In this document: piece by piece, positions 45,270-54,052 of the stretch
Numbering within the stretch: the first letter of the stretch is position 1
Layout of the letters: every line of letters starts with the position of its first letter
NCBI RefSeq assembly: GCF_002902965.1
Contig: NZ_CP026106.1
Coordinates: 2,604,001 to 2,668,000 of the forward strand
Direction: 5' to 3'
From: Paraburkholderia hospita
GTDB taxonomy: Bacteria; Pseudomonadota; Gammaproteobacteria; Burkholderiales; Burkholderiaceae
DNA length: 64,000 nt
Translations under genes and position numbers: made by a program
Notes under the pieces: generated by a model
The model's database searches: none
Seen by the model: only the letters and a program-made list of their open reading frames with translations
What the model was told of the DNA's origin: nothing

Positions 45270-46271
45270 TCAGTTCTTGCGCCGTTGGCTGAGCGCATCG
45301 AGCATGACGGCGGCGAAGATGACGCCGCCCTGAATGAACTGGGTCCAGAACGGATTGACGCCGAGCAGCGACAGACCAACGTTGATCACGCCGATCAGCA
45401 CCACGCCGATAAACGTGCCGACGATCGAGCCGCGCCCGCCCGCCAGCGATGTCCCACCAATCACGACGCCCGCGATCACCTGCAATTCGAGCCCGTTGGC
45501 GGCCGAAGGCAACGCTGAGTTGAGCCGTCCCGCGAGCACGATTCCCGCAATCGCCGCCGTCACGCCGGCGAGCGTATAAGTCAGAAAGATCACGCGACGC
45601 ACGGGAATGCCCGCAAGCCGCGCCGCCTCCTGATTGCCGCCGACCGCGAACACCTGGTGACCGAACGTTGTCTTGCGCAGCAACACATGGCCGATCACGA
45701 ACACGATCAGCATCACGATCATCGGTGCGGGCAAACCGGCGAACGTCTTCGCTCCGAACAGCGTGAACGCATTCGGAAAATCGAACTTGGTGCGGCCATC
45801 GGAAATGGCGAGCGTGAGACCACGGCCCATCGCCATCATCGCGAGCGTCACGATGAACGGCACGAGCCTGAGCCATGTCACTGAGAAGCCGTTCAGCGCA
45901 CCGACAAGCGCACCGACCGCGAGCGCAATCACGAGACCGGCGATGCCGACCCCGATGGCATCGGGTGTCGAACCCGCCATGAAGGTCGCGGCGACCATCC
46001 CGCTCAACGCGACCAGCGAGCCGACCGACAGATCGATACCCGAGGTGATGATCACGAATGTGCCGCCCACCGCCGCGATGCCGACCACCGACGTCTGCAC
46101 GAGGATGTTGGTCAGCGTACTCGTCGTCAGAAACTCGGGCGACGCAATCGACAGCACGACGCAAATGACGATCAGCGCGGCCAGCAAGGGACCGACGCCG
46201 CTGCGCAGTTGCCGGATCACGCGACTCGAAAGCGCTTCCGGGTCAGTCTGTTTCGCTGCCGTCGAAGTCAT
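45270..46271 (-). CDS. sugar ABC transporter permease (RbsC-like)
   Basis: A 333-residue inner-membrane permease of the ribose/xylose type. ILVQTSVVGIAAVGGTFVIITSGIDLSVGSLVALSG is the family signature, and GNQEAARLAGIPVRRVIFLTYTLAG the cytoplasmic coupling loop. About 8-10 helices. AGGAG lies 8 nt before the ATG at 46271, which overlaps the ATPase stop (ATGA); an ATG at 46295 is possible. It works with the genes at 46268 and 47900. Confidence 0.93.
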   Translation of the reverse strand: MTSTAAKQTDPEALSSRVIRQLRSGVGPLLAALIVICVVLSIASPEFLTTSTLTNILVQTSVVGIAAVGGTFVIITSGIDLSVGSLVALSGMVAATFMAGSTPDAIGVGIAGLVIALAVGALVGALNGFSVTWLRLVPFIVTLAMMAMGRGLTLAISDGRTKFDFPNAFTLFGAKTFAGLPAPMIVMLIVFVIGHVLLRKTTFGHQVFAVGGNQEAARLAGIPVRRVIFLTYTLAGVTAAIAGIVLAGRLNSALPSAANGLELQVIAGVVIGGTSLAGGRGSIVGTFIGVVLIGVINVGLSLLGVNPFWTQFIQGGVIFAAVMLDALSQRRKN

Positions 46272-47830
46272 GCTCGTGCTCCTGTTGTCGCCCATTGAAT
46301 CACCGTCTCCGAATCGGCTTCGTCGCGGGGCAGTTCCGCAACGATCCTGCCGCGATACATCACCAGCACCCGGTCGGACATGCCGAGCAGTTCCGGCAAT
46401 TCCGAACTGACCATCACCACGGCCGCGCCCGCGCGCGCCATCGACACCATATGCGCATAGATTTCCGTCTTCGCACCGACGTCGATGCCGCGTGTCGGCT
46501 CGTCGAGCATGATCACGGCCGGCTGCGTGGCCGTTGCGCGCCCGAGAATCACCTTCTGCTGATTGCCGCCTGACAGATTGCCCGTGATCTGCACGACGCT
46601 CGACGCCCGCACGCCGAAGCGAGCACTCGCCTTCTGCGCGAGCGCACGCTTTCTCGCATTGCGCACGAAGCCGCCCGTCGCGATCGCCTTCAGGCTCGAC
46701 AGCACGATGTTCTCTTCGATGCTCGCATCGAGCACGAGTCCTTCGAGCTTGCGATCTTCGGCGGTATAGACGAGGCCCTGGCGCACGCCATCGGCGGGCG
46801 AGCGGACCACGGTCTTGTTGCCGCGAATGAAGATGTCGCCTTCGGTCACCTTCTGCGCACCGAAGATCGCCTTCAGCAACTCCGTGCGGCCCGCGCCCGC
46901 AATACCCGCAATCCCGACGATCTCGCCCGCGCGCACCTTGAAGCTCGCGTGCCGCACGATGGGCGGACTCGCGAGATCGCGCACTTCGAGCACGACTGGG
47001 CCGTAATCGCGCGGCTCCCACGGGTAGAACGAGTCGAGATTGCGCGCGACCATCGCCTGCACCAGATCCTGTTCGGTCCACGCCGACATCGGGCGCTCGC
47101 TGACCGTCGCGCCATCGCGCATCACGACGGCCGAATCGGCCAGCTCGAACACTTCTTCCAGATGGTGCGAAATGAAAATGATGCCCATGCCCGCAGCGCG
47201 CAAACGTCTCACGACGGCATACAGATGCGAGATGTCGTCACGCTGCAACGCGGCCGTCGGTTCGTCCATCACCAGAATGCGTGCGTCGCGCGCAATGGCT
47301 TTCGCAACTTCGATCAGCTGCCGCTTGTTGAGCGGCAGATCGCCGAGCCGCATGGATGGCGACACGCCGTCGAGGCCCACTTGCGCAAGCGCCTGTCGCG
47401 CATTCTGATCGGCCTCGCGACGCTGAACGAAGCCGTTGCGTGCCGGCATGCGGCCAAGAAACAGGTTTTCCGCCACCGTCATATCGTTGACGAGCGACAG
47501 TTCCTGATAGATCACCGCAACGCCCGCATCGATTGCCGCGTGCGTACCGCGTCCGAGCGGCACGCCATTGATCTCGATCGTGCCTTCGTCCGGTTCGTAA
47601 GCCCCCGATAGCGTCTTGATCAGCGACGATTTGCCCGCGCCGTTCTCACCGACGATGGCCAGTACCCGGCCCGCCTCGAGCGTCAGGCTGACGCCGCGCA
47701 ACGCCTTCACACCCGGAAAGCTTTTGACGATGCCCGCCATGCGCAGCAACGGCGGCACATGGCTGTCGGCACCCGCACGCGGGTGTGGCTGCACGTTGTC
47801 CTGCGGCTGCGAACTCGTCCCGGCGTTCAT
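46268..47830 (-). CDS. sugar ABC transporter ATP-binding protein (RbsA-like)
   Basis: A 520-residue tandem ATPase with two nucleotide-binding domains, as in RbsA/MglA. Walker A of domain 1 is GENGAGKSS, the signature stretch is LPLNKRQLIEVAKAIA and Walker B ILVMDEPTAAL. Domain 2 has the degenerate loop GIAGAGRTELLKAIFG and LSGGNQQKVILGRAT. It starts at ATG 47830. An intercistronic hairpin separates it from the binding-protein gene upstream. Confidence 0.95.
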   Translation of the reverse strand: MNAGTSSQPQDNVQPHPRAGADSHVPPLLRMAGIVKSFPGVKALRGVSLTLEAGRVLAIVGENGAGKSSLIKTLSGAYEPDEGTIEINGVPLGRGTHAAIDAGVAVIYQELSLVNDMTVAENLFLGRMPARNGFVQRREADQNARQALAQVGLDGVSPSMRLGDLPLNKRQLIEVAKAIARDARILVMDEPTAALQRDDISHLYAVVRRLRAAGMGIIFISHHLEEVFELADSAVVMRDGATVSERPMSAWTEQDLVQAMVARNLDSFYPWEPRDYGPVVLEVRDLASPPIVRHASFKVRAGEIVGIAGIAGAGRTELLKAIFGAQKVTEGDIFIRGNKTVVRSPADGVRQGLVYTAEDRKLEGLVLDASIEENIVLSSLKAIATGGFVRNARKRALAQKASARFGVRASSVVQITGNLSGGNQQKVILGRATATQPAVIMLDEPTRGIDVGAKTEIYAHMVSMARAGAAVVMVSSELPELLGMSDRVLVMYRGRIVAELPRDEADSETVIQWATTGARA

Positions 47831-47850
47831 GTGCTAATCCCGCATTCGAT

Positions 47851-47882
47851 GACGGGCCCGCGCCTTGCAAACGGCGCCCGTC
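47851..47882 (-). other. intercistronic hairpin between binding-protein and ATPase genes
   Basis: GACGGGC and GCCCGTC pair (7 bp), continued by three inner G-C pairs across a 4-nt bulge. It follows the binding-protein stop and has no U-tract. Such stems often protect the binding-protein part of an ABC operon mRNA from decay, raising its level. Confidence 0.45.
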
Positions 47883-47899
47883 CAGGTTACATCGATACG

Positions 47900-49006
47900 T
47901 TACTGGCTCACCTGCAGCGACCACAGACCGTATTTTTTCGTTTCGTCCGAATCGATATTCGACTTGTCGATCAGGAACGTCGGCCATGCGTACGTGGCGG
48001 GCACGGACTTGCCCGCCGAGTTGTCGGCGATGAAACTGAGCGACTTCGCGGCCATTTCAATCGGGTTCTGCGAGATCGTCGCGTCCTGCTTGCCTGCGCG
48101 GATCGCCGACAAGGCCTGCGCCGTGCCATCCGCCCCGATGACGAGGATGTGCGCCTTGTCATCGAGCGGCTTGTAGCGGCCCGCGTTGTCGATCGCTTTT
48201 TCCGCGCCCACGGTGTTGTCGTCGTTGGCCCCGAACACCGCGTCGATCTGCGGGAATTTCTGCAGGATGTTGGTCATCGCGTTCAGCGACTTCTCCTGAT
48301 CGAAAGCACCTTCCTGACGCGCCACGACCTTGATGTCCGAGTACTTCGCGATCTCATCGCTAAAGCCCTTTTCACGATCGGTGGCGGCCGTCGTGCCGAC
48401 CAGGCCGATCAGGTCGACGACATTGCCCTTCGCGGAGCCGTAGCGTTTGGTCAACTGATCGGCGATCCATTTCGCGCCCGTTGCGCCGAGCGCGACGTTA
48501 TCCGACGCGACGAACGACGTGACCTTGCCGCCGTCCGATCCTCGATCGAGCGTGAAGACGGGGATGTTCATCTGATTCGCTTTCTGCACCACGGGGATGA
48601 TCGCCTTCGAATCGATCGGATTCAGCACGAGCGCGGTGATGCCTTGACTCAGCAGATTGTTTGCGTCGTTGACCTGCTGTTGCGCATCGCCGTTCGCATT
48701 GGTCTGTACCAGATCGAACGACTCATCTTTCGAGCCTTTTTCGACGCCGAGCTTCAATCCGACGAAGAACGCGTTGTTCAGCGTCGCGATGGAGAAGCCA
48801 ATCTTGGTCTTGCCGCCCGGGGCCGACGCCGGCGCAGCGCTCGCGACTGCGGCGCCGCTTGCGCTGGCATCGCTCGCCGCGGTTACCGTCGAAGGCGACT
48901 CGCTCTTCGAGCAGCCGCTCAACGCGGCGGCGACGCACAACAGTCCAGCACCCGCCGGCGCGGCGAGTGAACTCCATCCATTAAACCGTGCTGAATTCCA
49001 GGCCAT
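47900..49006 (-). CDS. sugar ABC transporter substrate-binding lipoprotein (RbsB-like)
   Basis: A 368-residue periplasmic binding protein of the ribose family. It carries a lipoprotein signal (lipobox LSGC) and a linker rich in Ala, Ser and Pro. The binding fold then begins IGFSIATLNNAFFVGLKLGVEKG, with NPIDSKAIIPVVQKANQMNIPVFTLDRGSDGG, GLVGTTAATDREKGF and DAVFGANDDNTVGAEKAI. Tethering by a lipid is unusual for Gram-negative RbsB but seen in Burkholderiaceae. GGAG lies 8 nt before the ATG. Its ligand should be the sugar handled by the kinase-isomerase-aldolase genes upstream. Confidence 0.92.
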   Translation of the reverse strand: MAWNSARFNGWSSLAAPAGAGLLCVAAALSGCSKSESPSTVTAASDASASGAAVASAAPASAPGGKTKIGFSIATLNNAFFVGLKLGVEKGSKDESFDLVQTNANGDAQQQVNDANNLLSQGITALVLNPIDSKAIIPVVQKANQMNIPVFTLDRGSDGGKVTSFVASDNVALGATGAKWIADQLTKRYGSAKGNVVDLIGLVGTTAATDREKGFSDEIAKYSDIKVVARQEGAFDQEKSLNAMTNILQKFPQIDAVFGANDDNTVGAEKAIDNAGRYKPLDDKAHILVIGADGTAQALSAIRAGKQDATISQNPIEMAAKSLSFIADNSAGKSVPATYAWPTFLIDKSNIDSDETKKYGLWSLQVSQ

Positions 49007-49099
49007 GAGCGTCTCCGTTGTTCAAATAGTCAGTTATCAGATACCGGGAGTCGATGTACGCGGATGCGTACCGACGGGTCAGACTCGACACACTGCACA

Positions 49100-49780
49100 C
49101 TACGGGCGTTTGGGTCGCACGCCATATTGACTAAATCTGTCCACCACCTCGGCCATCTGTTCGTCCGACAGCACGGGCGGCGCGCCGAGTGTCGCCGCGA
49201 GCAGATACTGCTGCGCCAGCACTTCGACTTCATTCGCGAGCCACAAGGCTCGCCCGAGATCGGGTCCAAGCGCAATCACGCCATGATGCGCAAGCAGACA
49301 TGCAGTCCGGTCTTGCAGCGCAACCACCGCATGATCCGACAGCGCCTGACTGCCAAAGGTCGCATAGGGCGCGCAACGAATCGAATTGCCGCCCGCAGCG
49401 GCGACCATGTAGTGATGCGCGGGAATATCGCGACCGTGAATCGACATCGCCGTGGCCGCGTTCGAATGGGTGTGGACGACCGCGCCGATTTCGGGCCGTG
49501 CGTGCAGAATGTCGCGATGAAAGCGCCATTCCGTCGACGGCCGCTTTTCGTCGAATACAGGCGCAGTCGCTTCGATATCGAGTGGCAACCAGACGATTGT
49601 GTCCGCATCCAGTTGCGCCGCCGGCACGCCGCTCGGCGTAATCAGAAAGCCATCGCGCCAGCGCGCGCTCACGTTGCCCGACGTGCCCTGATTGATGCCC
49701 AACCGCACCATTTCCCGCATCGTGTTCACGATGTCGGCACGCAACGCGTCTTCCGTCGCTGACTGGCTGTTCACGCTCAC
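49100..49780 (-). CDS. class II (AraD/FucA-like) aldolase
   Basis: A 226-residue zinc aldolase. GTSGNVSARWRDGFLITPSG is the phosphate-binding block, EIGAVVHTHSNAATAMS carries the two zinc His in HTH, and CLLAHHGVIALG the third. It aligns with fuculose-1-phosphate aldolase and the DrdA/Ald2 enzymes that cleave 5-deoxyribulose 1-phosphate to dihydroxyacetone phosphate and acetaldehyde. GTG at 49780 overlaps the isomerase stop (GTGA), so the two are coupled. A GTG at 49774 is also in frame. Confidence 0.9.
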   Translation of the reverse strand: MSVNSQSATEDALRADIVNTMREMVRLGINQGTSGNVSARWRDGFLITPSGVPAAQLDADTIVWLPLDIEATAPVFDEKRPSTEWRFHRDILHARPEIGAVVHTHSNAATAMSIHGRDIPAHHYMVAAAGGNSIRCAPYATFGSQALSDHAVVALQDRTACLLAHHGVIALGPDLGRALWLANEVEVLAQQYLLAATLGAPPVLSDEQMAEVVDRFSQYGVRPKRP

Positions 49781-50865
49781 GATGCCGTACTCGCAGCGGG
49801 CGCCTGGGCCTGAAACAATGCCTTGAGGTTGGCTTCGAACGGTTTGGCTATGATGCCTCGTTCCGTGATGTAACCCGTCACGAGATCGTGCGGCGTCACG
49901 TCGAACGCGGGATTCAACACCTTGATGTCCACAGGCGCGATCTGCTGGCCACCGAGATGGGTCACCTCGTCGCCATGACGCTCCTCGATGACGATCGTGC
50001 TGCCATCGGGTGTCTGCAGATCGAGCGTGGACGACGGGCACGCCACATAAAACGGCACACCGAAATGACGCGATGCGATGGCGAGACTCAATGTGCCGAT
50101 CTTGTTTGCGAAGTCGCCATTCGCCGCCACCCGGTCCGCGCCGACGATGACGACATCCACCTTGCGCAGCGCCATCAGCGACGCCGCCATGCCATCGGTG
50201 ATCAACGTGACGTCGACATTGGCCTGCCGCAACTCATACGCCGTCAACCGCGCGCCTTGCAACAGAGGCCGTGTTTCATCGGCATATACGCGAAATGCGA
50301 TGCCTTCCTGATGCGCCATATAGATCGGCGCGGTCGCGGTGCCAAGCCCGGTCGTCGCCAACGCGCCGGCGTTGCAATGCGTAAGCACGCCACAGCCCGC
50401 CGTAATGAGCGGCATGCCGTGCAACCCGATCTGTTCGCACAGCAACTGGTCTTCGCGATGAATCTGCATCGCCTCCTCGACCAGCGCGCGATACAGAGCG
50501 GCGGAATCGGCAGCGCCCGAACGGTCGGCGGCGCGCAACATGCGCTTGAGGCTCCAGTTGAGATTCACCGCCGTTGGCCGCGCGCTGTCGAGATACGCCG
50601 CCCGCTCGATCAATGCGGCGCGGAACCCATCGAGCGGCAGGTCACGCGACGCCTGCATCGACACACACAGACCATAGGCCGCCGCGACGCCGATTGCCGG
50701 TGCGCCGCGTACCCGAAGTTCGTGAATGGCCCTCCACACTTCGAAAGCCGTCGTTAGCGCTTCGATCACAGTTTCGCGCGGCAAGCGTGTCTGATCGATG
50801 ATTCGCAGACTGTCGTCTTCCCACGCGAGCGTAGCGGGCAGACTTTCGAAGATTGGCAAAACCAT
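49777..50865 (-). CDS. mtnA: MtnA-like aldose-1-phosphate isomerase
   Basis: A 362-residue homologue of methylthioribose-1-phosphate isomerase. The catalytic Cys is Cys164 in THCNAG and the Asp is Asp244 in IVGADRVAANGDFANKIGT. HELRVRGAPAIGVAAAYG is the N-terminal substrate block. The reaction converts an aldose 1-phosphate to the ketose 1-phosphate. No other methionine-salvage genes (mtnB, C, D) are here, and the next gene is an aldolase. The pathway is therefore more like the 5-deoxyribose/DHAP-shunt scheme than salvage. GGAG precedes ATG 50865. Confidence 0.93.
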   Translation of the reverse strand: MVLPIFESLPATLAWEDDSLRIIDQTRLPRETVIEALTTAFEVWRAIHELRVRGAPAIGVAAAYGLCVSMQASRDLPLDGFRAALIERAAYLDSARPTAVNLNWSLKRMLRAADRSGAADSAALYRALVEEAMQIHREDQLLCEQIGLHGMPLITAGCGVLTHCNAGALATTGLGTATAPIYMAHQEGIAFRVYADETRPLLQGARLTAYELRQANVDVTLITDGMAASLMALRKVDVVIVGADRVAANGDFANKIGTLSLAIASRHFGVPFYVACPSSTLDLQTPDGSTIVIEERHGDEVTHLGGQQIAPVDIKVLNPAFDVTPHDLVTGYITERGIIAKPFEANLKALFQAQAPAASTAS

Positions 50866-50936
50866 AGGTGCTCCACGGCAATTTGATGTGTGCCCGACTG
50901 TTTCGGCTTTCTGCATTTGATGGCTTGCGATCCCGT

Positions 50937-52205
50937 TCATTGCAAGCGATGCTCGCGGGTCTGCACATCGCGCGCCAATTCCACGACCTCCTCGATCGAT
51001 CCAAACGCGTGACGCTCGATCAGCAGGCGCTCGGCAAACTGCACGCATTTCACTTCGACAGCCGCACGAATCGCATCGTCTGAAATGCTGGTGATATCCG
51101 CGACCTTGGCCATGCCGACAATCCGCCGGATCATCTTGCACCCCGCAAAGCCCAGTGAGTTCGCCAGCAAGCGCTGCATGAAACGCACGCGATAGGCTTC
51201 CGCGCAGTGTCCGCCCGGATCATCGCCGATGAAATGACTTTTCCGGCGGCTCTCATGCTCGCGCCACAACAACCGGAATTTGTCCGCGAACGCCGTCCAG
51301 ATGCCCGTGATCTGATCGAGAAGCCACTTGCGATAGTCGTCGGATCCTTGCCCTGTGCGACGGTCATGCCAGTCGCGCGAGAAATAGGCGAGCAACAGAT
51401 TCGCCAGCACTGCGCCGACATCGAAGCCCATTGGTCCGTAGAACGCGAACTCGGGATCGATGACGTAGGTTTCGTCCTGGTTCACCATGATCGACCCCGT
51501 ATGCAGGTCACCATGCACCAGGGTCTCCGCATCGTTCATGAACGACCATTTCATCTCGGCCACGGCCACGCGCAGCGCGGGCGTTCTCCAGATGCGTTCG
51601 ATCATCTGCTTCGGGAACGCGTTGCTGTAGACGTTGGACGGATGATCTTCGAACGGGAAGGTGAATACGAGGTCTTCGGTGATCTTGCAGAGCTCGGTGT
51701 TGATTGCAGCGCTCACCGCCTGCTTTTTGACTTCGGGTGCAAGAAAGAGATCGGAGCCGTAGAACAGCGTATGCGCAAGATAGGTCGACAGATGGTCGGT
51801 GAGCTTCGGATAAACATGACCGTCCATCAGCTTCTGCCGCAGGATTGCATGCGTCGACAGCCGCTGCATCACCATCAGATACAACTCGGTATCGGCGTGA
51901 TAGACACGCGGCACGTGCTGCGGACACAGTTCGCCAAAGCGGCGCAGCGCCGCCACTTCCCGGATCATCCGATGCCGCGTCAACGGCCACGTCTTGCCCA
52001 CGAGCCGCAAAAATGGCGGGGCCTGTTTGACGACGACACTTTTCTCCGGCGTCCGCGCGTTGCTGACGAAGTAGACGTAGTTGAGATTGCCGTCACCCAC
52101 TTCCGCGATGTCGAGTTCGCCCGGTTGATTGAGCAACGCATACACGGATGGCACGCCTCGCAGATAGGCGGCCAACTCCGAAGAACTCAGTGCTTCGAAT
52201 TCCAT
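50937..52205 (-). CDS. mtnK: MtnK-like sugar 1-kinase
   Basis: A 422-residue kinase of the methylthioribose/choline kinase fold. VGDGNLNYVYFVSN is the ATP loop, SVVVKQAPPFLRLVG has the conserved Lys, ETLVHGDLHTGSIMV the catalytic HGD, and TYVIDPEFAFYGPMGFDVGAVLANLLLAYFS the Mg-binding DPE region. It should phosphorylate C1 of a 5-substituted or unsubstituted ribose. GGAGGAG lies before ATG 52205. It is first enzyme gene after the regulator, 28 bp away. Confidence 0.93.
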   Translation of the reverse strand: MEFEALSSSELAAYLRGVPSVYALLNQPGELDIAEVGDGNLNYVYFVSNARTPEKSVVVKQAPPFLRLVGKTWPLTRHRMIREVAALRRFGELCPQHVPRVYHADTELYLMVMQRLSTHAILRQKLMDGHVYPKLTDHLSTYLAHTLFYGSDLFLAPEVKKQAVSAAINTELCKITEDLVFTFPFEDHPSNVYSNAFPKQMIERIWRTPALRVAVAEMKWSFMNDAETLVHGDLHTGSIMVNQDETYVIDPEFAFYGPMGFDVGAVLANLLLAYFSRDWHDRRTGQGSDDYRKWLLDQITGIWTAFADKFRLLWREHESRRKSHFIGDDPGGHCAEAYRVRFMQRLLANSLGFAGCKMIRRIVGMAKVADITSISDDAIRAAVEVKCVQFAERLLIERHAFGSIEEVVELARDVQTREHRLQ

Positions 52206-52233
52206 CAACGTCTCCTCCGCGATCGAACCGGTT

Positions 52234-52953
52234 TCAGCGCTTCTTGCGAACCAGATCGAACTTGAAGATGCTCGTGTTGTAGTAGTCGTTGCTGTAACAG
52301 ATCGGCTCGCCGCTTTGATCGAAATCGACTTCATCTAGCAACAGAAACAGACCGAATCCGTCGCCGAGTTCTGGCAGATCGCGCGGCGTGAGAATGGTCG
52401 GCTGGATCGACGTGTGTGTGTGTGACAGCCGGCGACCCGTGCGCTCGAACATCGCGAACAGCGACTCGCCGAGTTCGCCATTCGCCGCATCGAATACATG
52501 CTTCGGCACGGTGTCGATGCAGTACGCGGCGATCGCATCGTCAGCGCATCGCACCCGTTCGATGCGTACACAATCGGCGCCGACGCCTAGCCGTAGTTTT
52601 GCGGCCAGGTTCTCCGACGCCTTGATCTGATCCATCCGCAACCGGCACGTGGTTGGAATCGCACCGACACTCCGGATCATGTCCGTCACAGACATCAGAT
52701 CATCTAGCCCGCCTTCGAGCTTCAACGAAATTTGTCTGATGAAGGTACCGCGTCCCTGCACGCGAGACAGCAAGCCATGCGAAATCATCTGCGCGACCGC
52801 CTCGCGCAGACTGGAGCGTCCCACGCCCAGCAGCTCGCATAGCTCTATTTCTGTGGGGATTTGATCGCCTGGCTTGAGCGCGCGCTCCCGGATCATCGAC
52901 GTCAACGACTCCTGGATCTTGTCGCTCATCGAACGTTCGACACTCAGGCGCAT
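52234..52953 (-). CDS. GntR-family regulator with UTRA domain (HutC type)
   Basis: A 239-residue regulator. The winged helix is IRERALKPGDQIPTEIELCELLGVGRSSLREAVAQMISHGLLSRVQGRGTFI (about residues 20-75), followed by a UTRA-like effector domain (LRLGVGADCVRIERVRCADD to the C-terminus). It heads the minus-strand operon for the kinase, isomerase, aldolase, importer and DhaKL. It is probably the repressor relieved by a sugar or phosphosugar. The palindrome 36-49 bp upstream suggests autoregulation of the whole operon. Confidence 0.9.
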   Translation of the reverse strand: MRLSVERSMSDKIQESLTSMIRERALKPGDQIPTEIELCELLGVGRSSLREAVAQMISHGLLSRVQGRGTFIRQISLKLEGGLDDLMSVTDMIRSVGAIPTTCRLRMDQIKASENLAAKLRLGVGADCVRIERVRCADDAIAAYCIDTVPKHVFDAANGELGESLFAMFERTGRRLSHTHTSIQPTILTPRDLPELGDGFGLFLLLDEVDFDQSGEPICYSNDYYNTSIFKFDLVRKKR

Positions 52954-52988
52954 GCCAGTACCCAGTATTGAAAGTAGATGAAATATAG

Positions 52989-53002
52989 ATCAGACGTCTG
53001 AT
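52989..53002. promoter_or_regulatory. perfect 14-bp palindrome, likely GntR operator
   Basis: ATCAGACGTCTGAT lies 36-49 bp upstream of the GntR start, where it would cover or flank a promoter. TCAGAC/GTCTGA half-sites suit GntR-family dimers. No second copy was noticed elsewhere in the locus. Confidence 0.6.
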
Positions 53003-53122
53003 GTTTTTATCGGTGTTTACCCGCGCGGAGATGGCGGCCCTTGATTGTGGCCACTCGAAGCTGAGCACTGCGCAACGTCGATCGTTGCCGACTACATGGC
53101 CGACAAAATCCACTCGAGCCGA

Positions 53123-53998
53123 TTACCTGTGCAGCTTCGCTTTTGTAGCAGCGTTGAGTCCGCCGGCAATGAATCCGCGTGCGTGTGCCGCAAGGTCCAT
53201 GCTGTCGTCCCACAAATTACGCCAGATGGCCAGCGCATTGGACAACTGCTCGTTGACGACGGCGGATGAAAAACTCTCGAATGTGACCACCCCTTTGTAG
53301 TCGATCATCGCCAGTGCATGGAAGAACTGTGCAAAATCGATCGTGCCGGAGCCAAGGTATCCACGGTTGCTCTCGCCAATATGGACGTAACCGAGACGCT
53401 CTCCGCACTGGAGCACCGGCTGCATGAAGTCGCACTCTTCGATGTTCATGTGGTAGGTGTCCAGATGCACCACCACGTTCGGCGCCCCGATCTCGTCCAG
53501 CATGCCGAGCGCTTGCGACGCCGTGTTGAGCAGGTTGCTCTCGTAGCGATTGACCACTTCCAGACCGAGCGTGACATTCTTCTTCTGCGCAAGCTCTGCG
53601 ATCCGCTTTAGCGATTCCACTGCATTCTGGCGCCCCTTTGCGGTAATAGGCGCCGCGTATTTGCCCATTGCGCTGTACAAAATACCGCCAAAGTAAGCAC
53701 CACCGAGTTCCGCGGTAATCCTGACACCCTCTTCCAGTAGAGCCATGCCTCGCGACACCACTGCGGGGTCTTCGCTGGATATGTCAGCGTCGAAAGTCAG
53801 ACCACGGGAGCAGCCAATCTCGAGGTTGTGCTCCTGTAGCAGGTCACGGGTCAGCGAGAGGTCCATTACCTTTGGACCGTGCAAGGAGAGTTCGATCAGA
53901 TCGAAGCCTGCCGCTTTCGTCTGGGTGATGACCTTGCGCGTCGACTCCGGCGACAGATCCCCTGCCCATACCAACGCGTGGACGCCTAGTTTGTTCAT
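53123..53998 (-). CDS. ketose 3-epimerase (D-tagatose/D-psicose 3-epimerase family)
   Basis: A 291-residue TIM-barrel enzyme. The metal ligands of this family are in place: Glu in TLGLEVVNRYE, Asp in VVHLDTYHMNIEE, His in GYVHIGESNRG and Glu in VVTFESFSSAV. These enzymes invert C3 of free ketoses (for example ribulose-xylulose or fructose-psicose pairs). GGGAGG precedes the ATG at 53998. It lies 54 bp downstream of the ABC ATPase on the same strand, so it belongs to the polyol locus. The xylulose-forming enzymes on the other arm make a ketopentose substrate plausible. Confidence 0.9.
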   Translation of the reverse strand: MNKLGVHALVWAGDLSPESTRKVITQTKAAGFDLIELSLHGPKVMDLSLTRDLLQEHNLEIGCSRGLTFDADISSEDPAVVSRGMALLEEGVRITAELGGAYFGGILYSAMGKYAAPITAKGRQNAVESLKRIAELAQKKNVTLGLEVVNRYESNLLNTASQALGMLDEIGAPNVVVHLDTYHMNIEECDFMQPVLQCGERLGYVHIGESNRGYLGSGTIDFAQFFHALAMIDYKGVVTFESFSSAVVNEQLSNALAIWRNLWDDSMDLAAHARGFIAGGLNAATKAKLHR

Positions 53999-54052
53999 TG
54001 CGCTGCGCCTCCCGTCGCGACGACTATGCCCGTCAACGACCCAAGTCTGCTT

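Noticed and set aside
46272..47081. Long upstream extension of the RbsC-like permease frame
   Set aside because: It overlaps the ATPase gene in another frame and lacks hydrophobic or domain signal; the ATG at 46271 has a strong ribosome site and 4-nt overlap.
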